From: Berghia stephanieae
Lineage: Eukaryota; Mollusca; Gastropoda; Nudibranchia; Aeolidiidae
Assembly: GCA_034508935.3 (NCBI GenBank)
Contig: CM067453.1
Coordinates: 24,934,972-24,998,971, forward strand
DNA: 64,000 bases
Reading direction: 5' to 3'
Part shown: one piece after another, positions 61,048-64,000 of the stretch
Numbering within the stretch: position 1 is the stretch's first letter
Layout of the letters: the number at the start of each line of letters is the position of its first letter
The notes under the pieces: model-generated
Seen by the model: the letters and a program-made list of their open reading frames with translations, nothing else
Databases searched by the model: none
Told to the model about the DNA's origin: nothing
Translations under genes and position numbers: made by a program

Positions 61048-64000
61048 ATTCAAAAAGTTAAGTGAAAATGTAAACAAAACTGTTGCGTCTCCAATGAAGG
61101 AGCCAAGAACTGTGTTACTTCTATGACTTGTGAAAGTGTATAGTATTGGAAGGACTTCAACACACTGTATGGCCAATGAATGAAACACAAACAAATTATT
61201 TTTTCTCAAGAGCCCTATATTAAACAGATCACAAGGAAACGAGTCTTTGAGAGCAAGATCAACATCAGTGAATTGTAACCAAATATCCTCTTTCCTTACT
61301 GATGTGAAAAATATTTATTTTCTTGAATGTGACTTGTACTCGTAGAAAGGGTGTGTACATTTTTTGATTTTTTTTTTTATGTGAGAGTGTTGTTTGATCA
61401 TCACTCAGTCAATCAATCAATATTATTATCATGACAACTTAACCTCATTTATCTGAATAATTAACATTATTTAGTCAAAAGAATGCATTTCCTTTAAAAA
61501 ACATGATATCAATACATATACTACTTTTTAAATGTGCGATATGCTATGACATGAACGTTGATTTGATCTTGTCCTCATGTATTCAGTTGTTAAATAATTT
61601 TGATTGTTTGTAGTTCGCCGTGTTGATATTTGAATGTTTGATTGGTTTTATATTGAATGAAACTTTAAAAAAAAAAGTATTCACTTATTATTTCTAGTTT
61701 GACTGATGGACAGAATTTATTTTGGTGTTTTGTACTGATTTGGTAAAAAGCTTTTCAAAACAAGTGCTTGTACCTACTTGTATCTTTAAATGACACAAGC
61801 TTTTTTATTTTTAATGAAATGGTACGGTAAATGAAACCTTCAGAAACTAGGAGCTAAATTTTAGTGTGTATATTTGTAGGCGGCATTGGATGAAAAAACA
61901 TTCAAATTAAAAATCTTGAGATGATTGATTGAAATGTTTCAAGTTCAAGTTTACTTTTTTTCTCCCCACTCTACTAAAGTCATTGAATCAAGTTAAATTT
62001 GAAATGATTTATTTCCCATTTAGACTGGCATTGCCCATTATTGATGAGCGTTTGTTGGTTTGTTAATACACGTGCTATACCCTCCCTTTGTGTTTCTCTA
62101 CAGACTTTTTTATTGGGCATTTAGAATTTTTTTTGTTTTGTTTATCTTGTGTGTATGTGTGTGTGTGTGTTTTAAGTGTGTGAGTTAGTGGGTGTACATA
62201 CGTGTGTGTGTATGTGAGAGCGCTTGCGTATATTTGTGTGTGTATGAGAAAGAGAGAGAAAATCAGAAAGAGAAGAGTTTGTTTGTTTGTGTGTCTGCCT
62301 GAGTGTGTATGAGTGCTATTAACAGAGTTATTAAGACAAATTTCAATCATGGGTAATTTGAAGGTTTCCTGAAGTCCCATTGGGTCCTTAAGATGTCACG
62401 TCACAAGAGAATGGAGAGTTGTAAAATTGATACAATAGATGACTTATCGCCTCAAATTCAAAACTGTGTTAATTCGTGATGATTCTGATTTCTATGTAGA
62501 GGCTGAAAATTGCCTTTGTTATAAAAGACTATGACAAATGGATTAAATTTGGTTGTCATATCGAGGACAATGTGTACAGTTTCTTGTGAGGGGAGATAAT
62601 TCAAAAGTTTATTCTTTTGATAATGTTAATTTGATATTCACTTTTCAGCGTCTTGTTCATTGTGACAATAAGAATATTATAGCAGATGAGGTGGTGGCTC
62701 ACTTTATGTGAATCCTTTGCTATACTGGTATAGTTGTAGTCATAGGAGGCATTTCAGTAATAAGTTGACATAGAAAAATAAAACCAGGTTGTATTTTTAG
62801 TATAGTCATCTGATTTGAACACCTTAACCAAATCTGAAAAAAATGATGAAAAATTATTTGACAGTTATAATCGTCATTCAAATGATGGATTTAAAAACAA
62901 ACCCATATTGTCAAACTCACATGTTTTTGACAAGATGAGCATCAGTTTAATCAATTAATATTTGAAGGATGACTTTTCTGTCTAAAATGCTAGACAATAT
63001 TTTTGGGGTTTTTTTTCTGAGTATAAAAGAAATTTTAATTTTGATTTTTTAAAAATTACATTTTTATCTGTTTATAATGTTTTGAAGAATGGCATTTATT
63101 TTGTGTCAGTTATTATTAGACATCATGTAAGATAAACCAAAGATAAAACTATTTCAGTCATGATTGTGAAATGTCATCATAAGATAAGGTATGGGCAAAT
63201 CAAACCTGACTAGATAGATAATGATGTAAGCTTGTTTAGATTGGACGCCTCAAATGTTTTGGACTATCTAATGTCACAACTGAGGTTGCTAAACAATTGA
63301 ATCAGTTTTAAAGATAAAAAGAAATTAATTGAAGTCATCTCATCAATGACATGAATACAGGGTTCTTCTATTGTTTTCTTTCTTTGTTGATTTGTTTCTC
63401 AAGTTTTTAATTTTTTTATTAATTTTTTTTTAAAATATATATTTTTGAAGAAAAAGTGCTCCGTTTTGTTGTTAACTAGATTTAAATTGTGACAGTTGTT
63501 ATCAAATTGTTCTGCCATGTGATGATTATACATATATATAATGACCTGATGCTTTTGTCTCCTTGCAGAAATCATTGTCAGGCACATTTGAGTTTTAGAT
63601 AAATTTTAGAAATATGAAACAATTCTATGAAATATTTTCCACCTGGAGCCAATACATATTCTCAACAAGCCATGGCCACTTTATGATAAACTTTTAAACC
63701 TGGCAAGAATATAATGTTGGCCTCCATGTAGAAAACTTCTTGTATGGCGTTTCTTTAATGTTTCTTAAAATTATGTTGTTTTTTCTCTGTCGCTCCCTAA
63801 TTTCTACTGGCTTCCAGAGTGAAGTTTTCATCAGTTTCGCAGTTTTCAACATTTGTGATGAATTTAGTGACTTTATTCTTTGAATGTCTTACCATTTTTT
63901 AGTTTTAATTATGGGACTCAACTTTTTTTTGCTTCTTATTATCCAGACAATTAACAATGTATGACAACCAATGTTTACCCTAATTCAAACTGGTTAATAC
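61048..64000 (+). other. AT-rich sequence after the CK1-alpha copy, possibly its long 3' UTR
   Basis: About 2.9 kb with no repeat family seen elsewhere in the window, a (GT)n-rich patch at 62150-62310 and no coding frame of note. No poly-A tail marking the retrocopy end was found, so the end of the copy cannot be set. Confidence 0.4.

Overview
This window is animal nuclear DNA. It has long GT-AG introns, no operons, AT-rich non-coding sequence, abundant microsatellites and dense families of tRNA-derived SINEs, MITEs, LINE tails and DNA transposons. The repeat style and protein divergence suggest a marine invertebrate, probably a lophotrochozoan such as a mollusc. That placement is inference; no marker in the window fixes the taxon.

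Region 1 (about 4.4-35.6 kb) is one host gene on the + strand, a grainyhead/CP2-type transcription factor of the TFCP2/UBP1/TFCP2L1 group. Seventeen coding exons can be placed to the base, all with GT-AG introns and matching phases. The model gives about 487 residues: a short acidic N-terminus, the CP2 DNA-binding domain, a basic linker, a Ser/Thr/Pro-rich linker, a SAM-like domain and the C-terminal oligomerisation region. The one anomaly is exon 6, where two surplus bases break the frame inside the conserved 'HGGEKGVPFRIQ' block.

The introns of this gene are packed with mobile DNA. The largest insert (16305-23076, 6.77 kb, intron 7) is a nearly complete DNA transposon with short TIRs and a 7-8 bp target duplication. 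It encodes a roughly 1,000-residue transposase-like protein with an AT-hook, a coiled coil and a hAT-like DDE layout, and it sits inside an older MITE. Other introns hold a hAT remnant whose subterminal repeat grew into a minisatellite, a small piggyBac-like element, LINE fragments, hairpin MITEs and several SINE families.

Region 2 (about 35.6-49.9 kb) has no recognisable host gene. It is built of recurring repeats: many copies of one ~500 bp family (family D), a young ~330-bp retroposon with perfect target duplications (family P; four copies in the window), MITEs, CRE-motif hairpin repeats (family F) and long microsatellites.

Region 3 (49.9-59.2 kb) holds three DNA transposons. The first is a 4.77-kb element with ~130-bp TIRs that encodes a decayed protein with XPG/FEN-like nuclease motifs, most like the Academ superfamily. 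The second is a Tc1-type transposase remnant. The third is a 2.4-kb foldback element with ~1-kb arms inserted into a SINE.

Region 4 (59.2-64 kb) carries an intronless casein kinase 1 alpha copy (60071-61047) broken by one missing base, followed by about 3 kb of AT-rich sequence. It looks like a fairly young retrocopy. No virus-derived or LTR element was recognised.
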